Below, in pieces: positions 26,221 through 35,707 of a stretch of 64,000 nt of DNA. The first letter of the stretch is position 1, and each line of letters begins with the position of its first letter. This stretch comes from Erythrobacter sp. (GTDB lineage: Bacteria; Pseudomonadota; Alphaproteobacteria; Sphingomonadales; Sphingomonadaceae): the NCBI GenBank assembly GCA_009993635.1, contig JAACTC010000006.1:310001-374000 (forward strand), read 5' to 3'. Under the pieces are notes generated by a model. The model did not search any database and was not told the origin of the DNA. It saw nothing but the letters and a program-made list of their open reading frames with translations. A program made the translations under genes and the position numbers.

Positions 26221-27288
26221 CTACTCCGCGACATCGGAAAGGTTGAAACCCCGCACGATTTTCATCGTGCCGCTTTCGATCTTCACCAGCGCAACCGGAA
26301 CAGCGCCCGATTTCGCGAAGTAAAGCCCGTCAGCCTGGGGCAGATCCGACAATACCCGGCCCTGGCGGACCGCCTGCGCGCTGTCGGGTTCGAGGATGAG
26401 GACCGGGATGTCGTCCAGTCCGGCCTCTAGCGGCAGGAGAAGGTGTTCAAGTGGCGCGCCAGTAGCGATTTCGTTGAGTTTGTCCAGCGAAATTGCCTGC
26501 TCTTCGGCAAACGGCCCGGCCCTGGTACGCCTGAGATAGGTGACATGGCCGTATGTTCCAAGGGCGTGCGCGATGTCCCGTGCAAGGCTGCGGATATAGG
26601 TGCCCTTGCTCACCGTCGCCTCCAGCGTGACGCTTTCCGCCAGTTCGAGCGGCGCGGAGGGGTCGTAGGGATCGGGGCGGCCGGTGGTGGTCTGGAAGGA
26701 TGACTCCAACTCTCCGTCCGCTTGTGCTGAGCTTGTCGAAGCACTGTCCTTTTCTTCAGAAGAGAAGTGCAGCCCTTCGACAGGCTCAGGGCGAGCGGAA
26801 AAGAGATGGATGGAGTGGATCGTCACCCGCCGCGACTTCAGCTCCACATCCTCGCCAGCCCTCGCCCGGTCGTAGGCGCGCTTTCCGTCTACCTTGAGCG
26901 CGGAATATGCAGGCGGCACCTGTTCGATCTCACCCGTGAAGTGGTCCAGCACGCCCGCCACCGCGGCCAGCGGCGGGAAGCGGTCGCTGCGCGCCACCAC
27001 CTCACCCTCGGTATCGAGCGTGTCGGTTTCCTCCCCGAACTGGATCGTGAAGACGTAGGTCTTGGTCGCGTCGAGCATGCGCCCGGCCAGCTTGGTCGCC
27101 TCGCCCAACGCAATCGGCAGCACGCCCTCGGCCAGCGGGTCGAGCGTACCGCCATGCCCGACCTTGGTTTTTGCGTAGCCGCCTTCGCGCAAATTTCGCT
27201 TCACTGCCGCGACGCCCTGGGTCGAACCCATTCCGCGCGGCTTGTCGAGGATAATCCAGCCCGAAGGCGGCACATTCGCACCCGTCAT
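26221..27288 (-). CDS. truB: tRNA pseudouridine-55 synthase TruB with a repeat-derived insert
   Basis: Converts U55 of tRNA to pseudouridine. 355 aa from the ATG at 27288, which overlaps the tdk stop (ATGA). The catalytic aspartate is in GHGGTLDPLAEGVLP near residue 50; the substrate-binding and PUA-like regions follow (TVSKGTYIRSLARDIA near residue 230). Between the conserved IHSIHLFS and DPYDPSAPLELAES segments lies an extra stretch (SARPEPVEGLHF...ASTSSAQADGE) encoded by an inverted REP-type repeat pair that keeps the frame open. Typical alphaproteobacterial TruB is roughly 300 aa, so the protein carries about 25-30 extra residues in a surface loop. Probably still functional. Confidence 0.95.
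   Translation of the reverse strand: MTGANVPPSGWIILDKPRGMGSTQGVAAVKRNLREGGYAKTKVGHGGTLDPLAEGVLPIALGEATKLAGRMLDATKTYVFTIQFGEETDTLDTEGEVVARSDRFPPLAAVAGVLDHFTGEIEQVPPAYSALKVDGKRAYDRARAGEDVELKSRRVTIHSIHLFSARPEPVEGLHFSSEEKDSASTSSAQADGELESSFQTTTGRPDPYDPSAPLELAESVTLEATVSKGTYIRSLARDIAHALGTYGHVTYLRRTRAGPFAEEQAISLDKLNEIATGAPLEHLLLPLEAGLDDIPVLILEPDSAQAVRQGRVLSDLPQADGLYFAKSGAVPVALVKIESGTMKIVRGFNLSDVAE
26724..26791. repeat. REPIN-like inverted pair of REP hairpins inside truB
   Basis: The left arm GTGCTGAGCTTGTCGAAGC runs 26724-26742 and folds on GTGCT/AGCAC; the right arm CCCTTCGACAGGCTCAGGG (26773-26791) folds on CCCT/AGGG. The arms are inverted relative to each other around a 28-base spacer. The TGAGCTTGTCGAAG core is a REP type common in sphingomonads. 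Confidence 0.85.
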
Positions 27289-27878
27289 CGCTGGTCCGCC
27301 ACGACGAAGTGCTGACGACACACCGCAACGTAACGTTCGTTGCCGCCGATCTCGGTCTGCGCGCCCGCGACCACGGGCCTGCCGTCTTCGTCGACCCGCT
27401 GGTTCATCGTCGCCTTGCGCCCGCAGTGGCACACCGCCTTCATCTCGACGAGCTTGTCCGCGATGCCCAGCAGCACCGCCGATCCGGGAAACAGATCTCC
27501 GCGAAAATCGGTCCGCAGGCCATAGCAGATGACCGGGATATCGTGCCGATCGCTCAACCGGGCGAGTTGCCACACCTGCTCGGCGGTGAGGAACTGCGCC
27601 TCGTCCACCAGCACGCAGCCCAGCTGCGGATCGTCCGGACCGCGCCCGCGCACCTGATCCATCACCCGCGCGGCGATATCGGTCTCTGGATCGAAACGGT
27701 ACGCATCGCTGGTCAGCCCGATGCGGCTGTTGATCGCGCCCGTCGCGGGCCGGTTGTCGAGCGCGGCGGTCCACAAGGACACATCCATGCCACGCTCGCG
27801 ATAATTGAACGCCGTTTGCAACAGCAGCGCGCTTTTCCCCGCATTCATGCTGGCATAGTAGAAATAGAGCTTGGCCAT
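27285..27878 (-). CDS. tdk: Thymidine kinase
   Basis: Salvage kinase that phosphorylates thymidine with ATP; 197 aa from the ATG at 27878. P-loop ASMNAGKSALLLQ near residues 8-20, the Walker B-type VLVDEAQFL near 85-93, and a zinc lid with CHCGRKA and a terminal CRQHF. The frame could extend 13 codons upstream to 27917, but MAKLYFYYASMNAGKS is the conserved start. Translationally coupled to truB through ATGA, an unusual partner inside a translation gene cluster. Divergent from the abgT-type gene. Confidence 0.96.
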   Translation of the reverse strand: MAKLYFYYASMNAGKSALLLQTAFNYRERGMDVSLWTAALDNRPATGAINSRIGLTSDAYRFDPETDIAARVMDQVRGRGPDDPQLGCVLVDEAQFLTAEQVWQLARLSDRHDIPVICYGLRTDFRGDLFPGSAVLLGIADKLVEMKAVCHCGRKATMNQRVDEDGRPVVAGAQTEIGGNERYVAVCRQHFVVADQR

Positions 27879-27994
27879 CGGCCCAGCCCTATGGCGCACT
27901 CGGCGCGCTTTATGCAAAGGTTAAGCCACACGACAGGTAAGGCCCGCGATATCGGCGGGCTACGCAAGTACGGATCATCGGGGGAGAGCGACGA

Positions 27995-29692
27995 ATGGCG
28001 AGCGCCGCGGACACATCACGGCAGACAGGATTTCTTGGCTGGGTCGAGAGAACGGGCAACCGCCTGCCTGACCCGGTTTTCATCTTCTTCTACCTGATCA
28101 TCGCGCTGGTCGCCATCTCGGTCGTCTGCGCGCTTTCGGGCGTCTCCGCCATTCACCCGACTGCGGTGGACGAGGCGACCGGCCAGCCTGCCGTCATCAG
28201 TGCGGTCAGCCTGCTGAGCGCGGAAAACCTCCAGCGCCTGTGGGTCGAAATGCCCGAAACCTTCACCCACTTCCATCCGCTCGGCTACGTACTGGTGGTG
28301 ATGCTGGGCGCGGGCGTGGCGGAGCGGTCGGGCTTCTTCGCGGCCGGCATGTCCAAGGCGGTGAAGGCCGCGCCCAAGGCGCTGCTGACGCCGGTGGTGG
28401 CGCTGGTCGCCATGCTGGGCAACCACGCGGCAGACGCCGGCTATGTGGTGCTGATCCCGCTCGCAGGCATCCTGTTCGCCGCCGCCGGCCGTCATCCGCT
28501 GGCGGGCATTGCGGCGGCATTCGCCGGGGTCTCCGGCGGATTTTCCGCAAATATTTCTCCCGGGCAGCTCGATGCGTTGCTGTTCGGCATCACCGAAGAG
28601 GCGGTGGGCGCCAGCATGCTGGACCCGAACTGGACCGCGAATATCGCAGGCAACTGGTTCTTCATCAGCGCGATGACCTTCGTCTTTCTGCCGATCATCT
28701 GGTTTGTCACCGACAAGATCATCGAACCGCGGCTTGGCCCGTGGACCGGCGGCGCCACCGCCCCCGGTGCGGCCGATGATGACACGAGCCCCGATCCGAG
28801 CGAACATGACGGCGCGCGTGCGTCGAAGGGCCTGCGCGCAGCGGGCGTCGCGGCGCTGTTCGTGATCGCGCTGTGGGTGGCGATGGTGTTCGGGCCGGGT
28901 ACTCCGCTGATCAACGAGGCCGCGTGCGTGGCCGAGGACGGCACCCGAATTGCAGATTGCTCGATCCATACCGAGCTGGCGCCGCTCTATTCCTCGCTGG
29001 TCGCGGCGTTCTTCGTCCTGTTCCTGCTGACGGGCTGGGCCTATGGGCGCGCGGTCGGCACGATCAGGAACCACCGCGATCTGGTGAACATGATGGCCGA
29101 AGCGATGAAGGACATGGGCTATTACCTCGTCCTCGCCTTTGCGGCGGCGCATTTCGTGGCGATGTTCAACTGGTCCAACCTCGGCCTGATCTCTGCCGTG
29201 CATGGTGCCGGGGCGATCGAGTCCACCGGCCTGCCGCTCCCGATCGTGATCGGGATGATGGTGCTGTTCACCGGCCTGCTCAATCTGTTCGTCGGATCGG
29301 CGAGTGCCAAGTGGGCGCTGCTCGCGCCGATCCTGGTGCCGATGCTGATGCTGCTGGGCATCAGCCCCGAAGGCGCGACCGCGGCGTACCGCGTGGGCGA
29401 CAGCGCGACCAACATCATCACCCCGCTGATGGTGTATTTCCCGCTGATCCTGGTGTTCGCGCAGCGTTGGCAGCCGGACTTCGGGCTCGGCAGCCTCACC
29501 GCGATGATGCTGCCCTATTCGATCTGGCTGCTGATCTTCGGCACCGCGCTGATCGTGGGCTGGTTCTATCTCGGCATCCCGCTCGGCCCGGATGCACCGG
29601 TCACTTACGCAATGCCGGAAATGGTCGCTCCGGCAGGGATGGAAGCGCCATCCGCGGTGCCATCCAGCGAGGCGGTGGCGAACCCGCGGTAG
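27995..29692 (+). CDS. abgT: AbgT-family transporter
   Basis: Inner-membrane transporter of 565 aa with 11-13 hydrophobic segments, in the family of E. coli AbgT (p-aminobenzoyl-glutamate uptake) and the sulfonamide exporters MtrF and YdaH. Signatures include GWVERTGNRLPDPVFIFFY at the start, LTPVVALVAMLGNHAADAGYV, GGFSANISPGQLDALL and the C-terminal YRVGDSATNIITPLMVYFP. Plus-strand gene placed between tdk and rbfA, so it breaks the usual translation-factor operon. Whether it imports folate-breakdown product or exports antimetabolites cannot be read from the sequence. GGGGAG precedes the ATG at 27995. Confidence 0.95.
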   Translation: MASAADTSRQTGFLGWVERTGNRLPDPVFIFFYLIIALVAISVVCALSGVSAIHPTAVDEATGQPAVISAVSLLSAENLQRLWVEMPETFTHFHPLGYVLVVMLGAGVAERSGFFAAGMSKAVKAAPKALLTPVVALVAMLGNHAADAGYVVLIPLAGILFAAAGRHPLAGIAAAFAGVSGGFSANISPGQLDALLFGITEEAVGASMLDPNWTANIAGNWFFISAMTFVFLPIIWFVTDKIIEPRLGPWTGGATAPGAADDDTSPDPSEHDGARASKGLRAAGVAALFVIALWVAMVFGPGTPLINEAACVAEDGTRIADCSIHTELAPLYSSLVAAFFVLFLLTGWAYGRAVGTIRNHRDLVNMMAEAMKDMGYYLVLAFAAAHFVAMFNWSNLGLISAVHGAGAIESTGLPLPIVIGMMVLFTGLLNLFVGSASAKWALLAPILVPMLMLLGISPEGATAAYRVGDSATNIITPLMVYFPLILVFAQRWQPDFGLGSLTAMMLPYSIWLLIFGTALIVGWFYLGIPLGPDAPVTYAMPEMVAPAGMEAPSAVPSSEAVANPR

Positions 29693-29693
29693 A

Positions 29694-29730
29694 CAAGGCC
29701 TCACCCGCTCGTGCTGAGCGAGAGGCCTTG
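29694..29730. terminator. Bidirectional terminator between abgT and rbfA
   Basis: CAAGGCCTC (29694-29702) pairs with GAGGCCTTG (29722-29730) between two convergent genes; GCTC/GAGC in the loop can extend the structure. Confidence 0.75.
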
Positions 29731-29737
29731 GTAAGTA

Positions 29738-30142
29738 TTATTCTTCCTCGTCGTCCCCAAGGTCTCTCGCGACCTTGGGGTCGTTCAGGAGCTTTTCGAT
29801 CCGATCCGCCTCGTCAAAGCTTTCGTCGGGGCGGAACTGCAGCTTGGGCGCGAATTTCAGGCCCAGCCGTTTGGCGACCTCGCGCTGGAAGAACGCGGTG
29901 TTGGTGCGCAGCGCCTTGACCACCGCCTCCTCTTCCGCGCCCAGCAGCGGCTTCACGTAAACGCTCGCGTGCTTGAGATCGGGCGTCATCCGCACCTCGG
30001 TGACGCTGACCGAATGTGCGCTGAGCGTTTCGTCGTGAACCTCGCCGCGGGTCAGCAGTTCGGACAGGATGTGTCGCACCCGTTCGCCCACCTTGAGGAC
30101 GCGGACGGAATGCTGTTCGGCGGAAAATTGCTGTTTGGCCAT
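29738..30142 (-). CDS. rbfA: Ribosome-binding factor A
   Basis: 134 aa KH-like ribosome maturation factor for the 30S subunit (16S 5' end processing). Core residues [29 protein letters not shown] and [16 protein letters not shown] near the C-terminus, which ends in an acidic DLGDDEEE tail. In the usual position downstream of infB, but with a thioesterase gene in between. Confidence 0.97.
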   Translation of the reverse strand: MAKQQFSAEQHSVRVLKVGERVRHILSELLTRGEVHDETLSAHSVSVTEVRMTPDLKHASVYVKPLLGAEEEAVVKALRTNTAFFQREVAKRLGLKFAPKLQFRPDESFDEADRIEKLLNDPKVARDLGDDEEE

Positions 30143-30176
30143 TATGCCGCTGACATAGGCACGCAGGGCAGCCCGC

Positions 30177-30602
30177 TCAATCCCCCGGGCGTTCGTCGCC
30201 TGTCGGCGGCGGGGTCGGGATTGCGGTGGACGTCGCGCGGGCGAGCAGGCGGCCTTCGGAATCGAACAGCTCGCCTTCGAGAAAGGCGACCTTGCGGCCC
30301 GCCTTCACCACGCGGCCCTTTGCGGTGATCGTAGCGAGGGGGACCATTCGCACGAAGCTGAGATTCATATCGAGATTGAGCGGCAGCGCGGCGTTATCGC
30401 TGTGCGCGAGCAGCGCGGCGCCCATCACCTCGTCGAGGAAGCCTGCGATCAACCCGCCCTGCACCGCCCCTCTGGGCGATGCGAAGCTGGGCGGCGGATC
30501 GAAGGTGTAGGTGACCTCGCCCTTGTCGGCGTCCCACGACTGGAACCGCGACCCCATCAGCTCCGCCGAGGGCGAGCGTTGGGTCTTGAAGAGTTCGGTC
30601 AT
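30177..30602 (-). CDS. PaaI-family hotdog thioesterase
   Basis: 141 aa single-hotdog protein starting at the ATG at 30602 behind GGGAAGGG. The conserved helix [21 protein letters not shown] contains the aspartate/glutamate region used by PaaI-type acyl-CoA thioesterases, and [26 protein letters not shown] is the typical central strand pattern. Likely cytoplasmic and acting on an acyl- or aryl-CoA. It sits between infB and rbfA, so it rides on the translation operon; no functional tie to translation is known. Confidence 0.87.
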   Translation of the reverse strand: MTELFKTQRSPSAELMGSRFQSWDADKGEVTYTFDPPPSFASPRGAVQGGLIAGFLDEVMGAALLAHSDNAALPLNLDMNLSFVRMVPLATITAKGRVVKAGRKVAFLEGELFDSEGRLLARATSTAIPTPPPTGDERPGD

Positions 30603-30746
30603 CGGCCCTTCCCAGATCCCTTCCCGCCAGCGGGAGAGGCAGCGAGACCTGGTCGCGAATGCGGCCTGGTCGCAGCGGGGTGGGCCCATTGCGCGTGCCA
30701 CGCCCCACCCCCCGACCCCCTCCCCTGAAGGGGAGAGGGGGAGAAA
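30603..30746. repeat. Repeat-rich spacer with GC hairpins between infB and the thioesterase gene
   Basis: The 144-base gap holds TCCCGCCAGCGGGA (about 30622-30635) and CCCCTCCCCTGAAGGGGAG (about 30718-30736), flanked by the C/G runs GGGGTGGG and CCCCACCCCCCG. Such blocks are common intergenic repeats in proteobacteria. The second hairpin lies just after the infB stop and could terminate or stabilise the mRNA. Confidence 0.6.
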
Positions 30747-33305
30747 TCAAAGCGTCCGTTCGCGTTCCTCGACTTCGAAGACTTCCAGCTGGTCGCCCGC
30801 CTGGATGTCGTTCGTGTCTTCCAGCACCACGCCGCATTCGAGGCCTGCGCGGACTTCGTCCACATCGTCCTTGAAGCGCCGCAGCGAAGCGATGGTGGTC
30901 GACGAAACGATAACGTCGTCGCGGGTGAGGCGGGCGTACAGACCCTTGCGGATCGTGCCTTCCTCCACCAGCAGACCGGCCGCCTTGTCCTTCTTGCCGG
31001 ACTTGAAGACTTCCTTGACCGCGGCGCGGCCGACAACGTGCTCGATCCGTTCCGGTCCAAGCTCGCCCGCCATCTCCTTCGCGATCTCCTCGGTCAGGTG
31101 ATAGATGACGTCGTAGTACATCAGGCGCACCTTCTCGCGCTCGATCTGCTGACGCGCCTTGGCGTTGGGGCGAACGTTGAAACCGATGATCGGCGCACCG
31201 CCGGCAGCCGCGAGCGTCACGTCGTTCTCGGTAATCGCGCCCACGCCCGAATGCAGGATGCGCACCTTGATGTCGTCGTTCGAAAGGTTGGTAAGCGCGG
31301 TCTTGATCGCCTCGACCGAACCCTGAACGTCGGCACGGACCAGCAGCGGGAACTCGATCGCCTTGTTGGCAAGGCTGGAGAACATCGCATCGAAGTTGGT
31401 CGGGGCGAGCGCGGTGCGCGCCTCGTTGGCCTTGTCCTGACGATACTCGGCGACTTCGCGCGCACGCTGTTCGTTCTCGACCACGGCCAGCTGGTCGCCC
31501 GCATTCGGCACGCCGCCAAGGCCCAGAACCTCGACCGGCATCGAAGGCCCGGCTTCCTTGATCTGCTTGCCCTGATCGTTGACGATGGCGCGCACACGCC
31601 CGCTCATCGTACCGGCAACCAGCGCATCGCCCTTTTTCAGCGTGCCGCGCGTGACCAGCACCGAAGCAACCGGGCCACGGCCCTTGTCCAGCTGCGCCTC
31701 GATAACGGTGGCTTCCGCCGGGCGATCGGGGTTGGCCTTCAGTTCCATCAGTTCGGCCTGCAGCGCGATCTTTTCGAGCAGTTCGTCGAGCCCGGTGCCC
31801 TTGAGCGCGGAAATCTCCACATCCTGCACGTCGCCCGACATCGCCTCCACGATCACTTCCTGCTCCAGCAGGCGTTCACGCACCTTCTGTGGGTTGGCCT
31901 CTTCCTTATCCATCTTGTTGATGGCGACGATCATCGGAACGCCGGCGGATTTGGCGTGATTGATCGCCTCCACCGTCTGCGGCATGATTCCGTCGTCCGC
32001 GGCGACCACCAGCACCACGATATCGGTGACGTTGGCACCGCGCGCACGCATTTCGGTAAACGCGGCGTGGCCCGGCGTATCGAGGAAGGTGATCTTGTCG
32101 CCACTCTTCGTCGTCACCTGGTAGCTGCCGATATGCTGCGTGATGCCACCCGCTTCGCCGCGCGTGACATTGGTACCGCGCAGCGCATCGAGCAGGCTGG
32201 TCTTGCCGTGATCGACATGGCCCATGATGGTGACCACCGGCGGGCGCGGCTTCAGCGACTCTTCGGGATCGACGTCCTCTTCGACCTTGATGTCGATATC
32301 GGCATCGGAAACCTTCTGGATGTTGTGGCCGAACTGTTCGACCAGCAGTTCCGCGGTATCCTGGTCGATCGTCTGGTTGACGGTAACCGCCATGCCGAGG
32401 CTGAACAGCTCCTTCACCAGGTCGGCGCCCTTTTCCGCCATGCGGTTGGCGAGCTCCTGCACGGTGATCGCTTCGGGCACGACGACATCGCGAACCTGCT
32501 TCTCGCGCGGCTTGGACGAACCGCCACCCTGCAGGCGACGTTCCTTCTCACGCGCGCGCTTGAGCGCGGCGAGGCTGCGCGCGCGGCGGCCTTCGTCCTC
32601 GTTCAGCGCCTTGGTAACGGTGAGCTTGCCCGAACGCCGCTTGTCGGGGCGTTCAGTAGCAGTGCGCGAAGGCTTTTCTTCCTTCTTGGCCTTCTTTTCG
32701 GGCTTCTTGGGCTCGGGCCGCGCGACCGGCGTGAACTTGCGTGCCGCAGGGCGCGCAGCCGGCTTGCTGCCTTCGTCCTCGGCAGGAGCCTGGGTTTCCT
32801 CGGGCTCGGCAGCCGGAGCTTCGGCGGCAGCCTTGGCCTCTTCCTCGGCGCGCTTGGCGGCTTCTTCCTTGGCCTTGGCGTTATCCTCAGCCCGCTTCTT
32901 CTCGTCCACGGCGGCCTGCTTGGCCTTCTCGTCTTCGCGCTTGCGCGCTTCCTCAGCCATCCGCAGCCGGTCTTCCTCGGCCTCGCGCTGGAGGCGCGCG
33001 ACGCGTTCCTGCGGCGTTTCGCCAGCAGGCGCAGCCTTCTTCGGTGCGGCCTTCTTCGGCGCGGGTGCCGGCGCGGGCGCAGGTGCAGGGGCCGGAGCCG
33101 GTGCGGGCTCCTTGGCTTCCTCGGCAGGAGGAGGCGGCGGCGGCGCGGCTTCGCCGGGCTTCAGGATCTTGCGACGACGCTTCACCTCGACCGCCACCTT
33201 GTTGGTGCGGCCGTGGCTGAAGGTCTGCTTGACCTCGCCCGATTCCACGCTGCGCTTGAGGCCAAGCGGTTTGCGGGTCCGGGTCTTGTTTTCGTCGTCG
33301 CTCAT
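30747..33305 (-). CDS. infB: Translation initiation factor IF-2
   Basis: 852 aa GTPase that brings fMet-tRNA to the 30S subunit. The N-terminal 350 residues contain a long charged/alanine-rich region (repeats of KKAEEEA type, a PAPAPAPAP stretch and the IF2_N motif [17 protein letters not shown]). The G domain begins near residue 360 with [18 protein letters not shown]; the DTPGHAAF and NKMDKEEA motifs follow. The C-terminal domains end ...[20 protein letters not shown]. Order rimP-nusA-ylxR-infB is the standard one. Confidence 0.98.
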   Translation of the reverse strand: MSDDENKTRTRKPLGLKRSVESGEVKQTFSHGRTNKVAVEVKRRRKILKPGEAAPPPPPPAEEAKEPAPAPAPAPAPAPAPAPKKAAPKKAAPAGETPQERVARLQREAEEDRLRMAEEARKREDEKAKQAAVDEKKRAEDNAKAKEEAAKRAEEEAKAAAEAPAAEPEETQAPAEDEGSKPAARPAARKFTPVARPEPKKPEKKAKKEEKPSRTATERPDKRRSGKLTVTKALNEDEGRRARSLAALKRAREKERRLQGGGSSKPREKQVRDVVVPEAITVQELANRMAEKGADLVKELFSLGMAVTVNQTIDQDTAELLVEQFGHNIQKVSDADIDIKVEEDVDPEESLKPRPPVVTIMGHVDHGKTSLLDALRGTNVTRGEAGGITQHIGSYQVTTKSGDKITFLDTPGHAAFTEMRARGANVTDIVVLVVAADDGIMPQTVEAINHAKSAGVPMIVAINKMDKEEANPQKVRERLLEQEVIVEAMSGDVQDVEISALKGTGLDELLEKIALQAELMELKANPDRPAEATVIEAQLDKGRGPVASVLVTRGTLKKGDALVAGTMSGRVRAIVNDQGKQIKEAGPSMPVEVLGLGGVPNAGDQLAVVENEQRAREVAEYRQDKANEARTALAPTNFDAMFSSLANKAIEFPLLVRADVQGSVEAIKTALTNLSNDDIKVRILHSGVGAITENDVTLAAAGGAPIIGFNVRPNAKARQQIEREKVRLMYYDVIYHLTEEIAKEMAGELGPERIEHVVGRAAVKEVFKSGKKDKAAGLLVEEGTIRKGLYARLTRDDVIVSSTTIASLRRFKDDVDEVRAGLECGVVLEDTNDIQAGDQLEVFEVEERERTL

Positions 33306-33327
33306 AAAACTCGTTTCTTCCTATCAA

Positions 33328-34053
33328 TCACTTCGTCGCGAACTGGTCGGCCGCCGCCTGGACGGCCCCCGTTTCGCTCACGTCCGCGGACGCATTCCGA
33401 TAATGCAGCAGGCGCGCCAGGGGCTGATCTACCCGCTCGGCCGCCGCGTGGTCAGCCAGCGCCATGTGGACGACGTTGTCGCGGCCCAATGCCACAGACA
33501 GCGCCGCGCGGTCCAGTGGCAAGCGTGTGCCACCTTCTCCGCTCCCCTCGCGATCCATCCCCACGCGCCACGCCTGATCGAGCTTGGCGGCACCGCCCTC
33601 GCTCGCGTCAGCCGCGTGGTAAAGCGCGGCGAGCACCCCGCCGCGCGCGTGTTCCGCGATCCGTTCCGAACCCAAGATAAGCTTTCCGCTGCGCATTTCG
33701 AGACCCAGCCGGTCGGTTAGCGTGCGCAGCAGGGCGGTTTCGATCTGCGCGGGCAGGTCTTCGGGCACGGTCAGCGCGCCCGTTTTGAACGCGCGGGCCA
33801 GGGCGCCCTTGAGCTTGCCCTTCTCCATCGCGGTTTCAAGATCGGCGCGGGTCACGCCCAGCCATGCGCCGCGACCCGGCGCACGCGCGCGCGGATCGGG
33901 CAGCACCAGCCCATCGGGCGACACGGCCAGACGAACGAGTTCGTCCCGCTCGCCGTGGCGTCCGGTCAGGATGCACTTACGCTCCGGCGATTTCCCGCCG
34001 GTGCGTTCGCGTTCGGTTGTCGGCGTCAGCGACTCATTGTTCGGAGTCCGCAT
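33328..34053 (-). CDS. ylxR: YlxR (DUF448) RNA-binding protein with C-terminal L7Ae-like half
   Basis: 241 aa. Residues 18-90 are the YlxR domain (RKCILTGRHGERDELVRLAV, DPRARAPGRGAWLGVTR), a basic nucleic-acid-binding fold encoded between nusA and infB in many bacteria. Residues 115-235 (LLRTLTDRLGLEMRSGKLILG..., LGRDNVVHMALADHA) look like an L7Ae-type extension seen in sphingomonads. The ATG at 34053 overlaps the end of nusA by 20 bases, indicating translational coupling. Possible role in transcription or RNA processing with NusA; not established here. Confidence 0.87.
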   Translation of the reverse strand: MRTPNNESLTPTTERERTGGKSPERKCILTGRHGERDELVRLAVSPDGLVLPDPRARAPGRGAWLGVTRADLETAMEKGKLKGALARAFKTGALTVPEDLPAQIETALLRTLTDRLGLEMRSGKLILGSERIAEHARGGVLAALYHAADASEGGAAKLDQAWRVGMDREGSGEGGTRLPLDRAALSVALGRDNVVHMALADHAAAERVDQPLARLLHYRNASADVSETGAVQAAADQFATK

Positions 34054-35707
34054 CGGCGGCCTCCTGTACGGTTGAGTCTTCGGCGGGGGCCGCAGCAGCG
34101 GGCTCCTCATCCTCGAACCAGTGCGCGCGGGCAGCCATGATGATCTCGTTGCCCTGCTCTTCGGTCAGGCCGTATTCGCCCAGCACACCGCCCTTGTCCT
34201 GCTCGCGCATGGGGCGATCGCGCCGCATCGGCGGGCCATCGGCATTGTTGTTGTTGCGACGACGCGGGGCCTCGCGCTTCTTGGCGATCAGTTCGTCGGT
34301 CGCCAGATCGGCCAGATCGTCGCGCGTCTTGATGCCCGCATTGCCCAGCGTCACCAGCATGGCTTCGGTCAGGATCGGCAGTTCGGCCAGCTCGTCTTCC
34401 ACGCCCAGTTCGCGGCGCGTCTCGCGATGCGCGGCTTCCTGCCGTTCGAGTGCTTCGTTCGCGCGGCTCTGCAGTTCCTCGGCCAGCTCCTCGTCGAAAC
34501 CTTCGATCATCGCAAGCTCGTCCAGCTGCACGTAGGCGACCTCTTCCAGTTCGGCGAAGCCTTCGGCGACGAGCAGCTGCGAGAGCGTTTCGTCGACGTC
34601 CAGCTCTTCCTCGAACATCTTGGAGCGAGCAGCGAATTCCTTGCTCTGCTTTTCCGAGGCTTCTTCCTCGGTCATGATGTCGATCTGGTTGCCGGTCAGT
34701 TGGCTGGCGAGGCGCACGTTCTGGCCGCGGCGGCCGATCGCCAGCGAAAGCTGGTCGTCGGGCACGACGACTTCGATCCGTGCCTCGTCCTCGTCCAGCA
34801 CAACGCGGCTGACGGTGGCGGGCTGGAGCGCGTTGACGATAAAGGTCGCCTGATCCTCGCTCCACGGGATGATGTCGATCTTCTCGCCCTGCAGTTCCTG
34901 CACGACGGCCTGCACGCGGCTGCCCTTCATGCCGACGCAGGCGCCGACCGGATCGATCGAGGAATCATGCGAGATCACGCCGATCTTCGCGCGGCTGCCC
35001 GGATCGCGGGCGGCGGCCTTGATCTCGATGATGCCATCGTAGATTTCGGGGACTTCCTGCGCGAACAGCTTGCGCATGAAATCGGGGTGCGCGCGGGTCA
35101 GGAAGATCTGCGGACCGCGATTGTTGCGCTCCACCTTGCTGATGAGCGCGCGAACACGCTCGCCCACACGCGCGGCTTCGCGCGGGATCTGCTGGTCGCG
35201 GCGGATCACGCCCTCGGCGCGGCCCAAGTTCACGATTACGTGGCCGAATTCGACCGACTTGATGACACCGGTGATGATTTCGCCCGCGCGATCCTTGAAT
35301 TCCTCGAACTGACGCTCACGCTCGGCATCGCGGACCTTCTGAAAGATCACCTGCTTCGCGGACTGCGCATCGATGCGGCCCAGGTCGACCGGGGGCAGCG
35401 GATCGACGATGAAGTCGCCCAGCGCCGCGCCCGGCTGCAGCTTCTCTGCCTGCTCCAGGTTAACCTGCTTGAAGTAATCCTCGACCTCTTCGACCACCTC
35501 GACCACGCGCCACAGGCGCAGATCGCCCGACTGCGGATCGAGCTTGGCGCGAATGTCGTTCTCCGCACCGTACCGGTTACGGGCGGATTTCTGGATCGCT
35601 TCTTCCATCGCTTCGATCACGATCGATTCGTCGATCATCTTTTCCGAAGCGACCGACTTTGCAATCGCGAGGAGCTCCGCACGGTTTGCGGAAACGGCAG
35701 TGGCCAT
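34034..35707 (-). CDS. nusA: Transcription termination/antitermination factor NusA
   Basis: 557 aa RNA polymerase-binding factor. N-terminal domain (residues 1-130), S1 domain around 135-200 (ITGVIKSVEFGHVIVNLG), two KH domains (GSRVQAVVQELQGEKIDIIPW; IGRRGQNVRLASQLTGNQID), and two C-terminal helix-hairpin repeats (LLVAEGFAELEEVAYV; LGNAGIKTRDDLADL), ending in an acidic/alanine tail. Its ATG overlaps the rimP stop (TGATG). The long tail after residue 500 contains an arginine-rich stretch (MRRDRPMREQD). Confidence 0.98.
   Translation of the reverse strand: MATAVSANRAELLAIAKSVASEKMIDESIVIEAMEEAIQKSARNRYGAENDIRAKLDPQSGDLRLWRVVEVVEEVEDYFKQVNLEQAEKLQPGAALGDFIVDPLPPVDLGRIDAQSAKQVIFQKVRDAERERQFEEFKDRAGEIITGVIKSVEFGHVIVNLGRAEGVIRRDQQIPREAARVGERVRALISKVERNNRGPQIFLTRAHPDFMRKLFAQEVPEIYDGIIEIKAAARDPGSRAKIGVISHDSSIDPVGACVGMKGSRVQAVVQELQGEKIDIIPWSEDQATFIVNALQPATVSRVVLDEDEARIEVVVPDDQLSLAIGRRGQNVRLASQLTGNQIDIMTEEEASEKQSKEFAARSKMFEEELDVDETLSQLLVAEGFAELEEVAYVQLDELAMIEGFDEELAEELQSRANEALERQEAAHRETRRELGVEDELAELPILTEAMLVTLGNAGIKTRDDLADLATDELIAKKREAPRRRNNNNADGPPMRRDRPMREQDKGGVLGEYGLTEEQGNEIIMAARAHWFEDEEPAAAAPAEDSTVQEAADADSEQ

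Noticed and set aside
31038-33680. An 880-codon frame opposite infB
   Set aside because: Antisense shadow of a repeat-rich, GC-biased gene; no ribosome site or family similarity.
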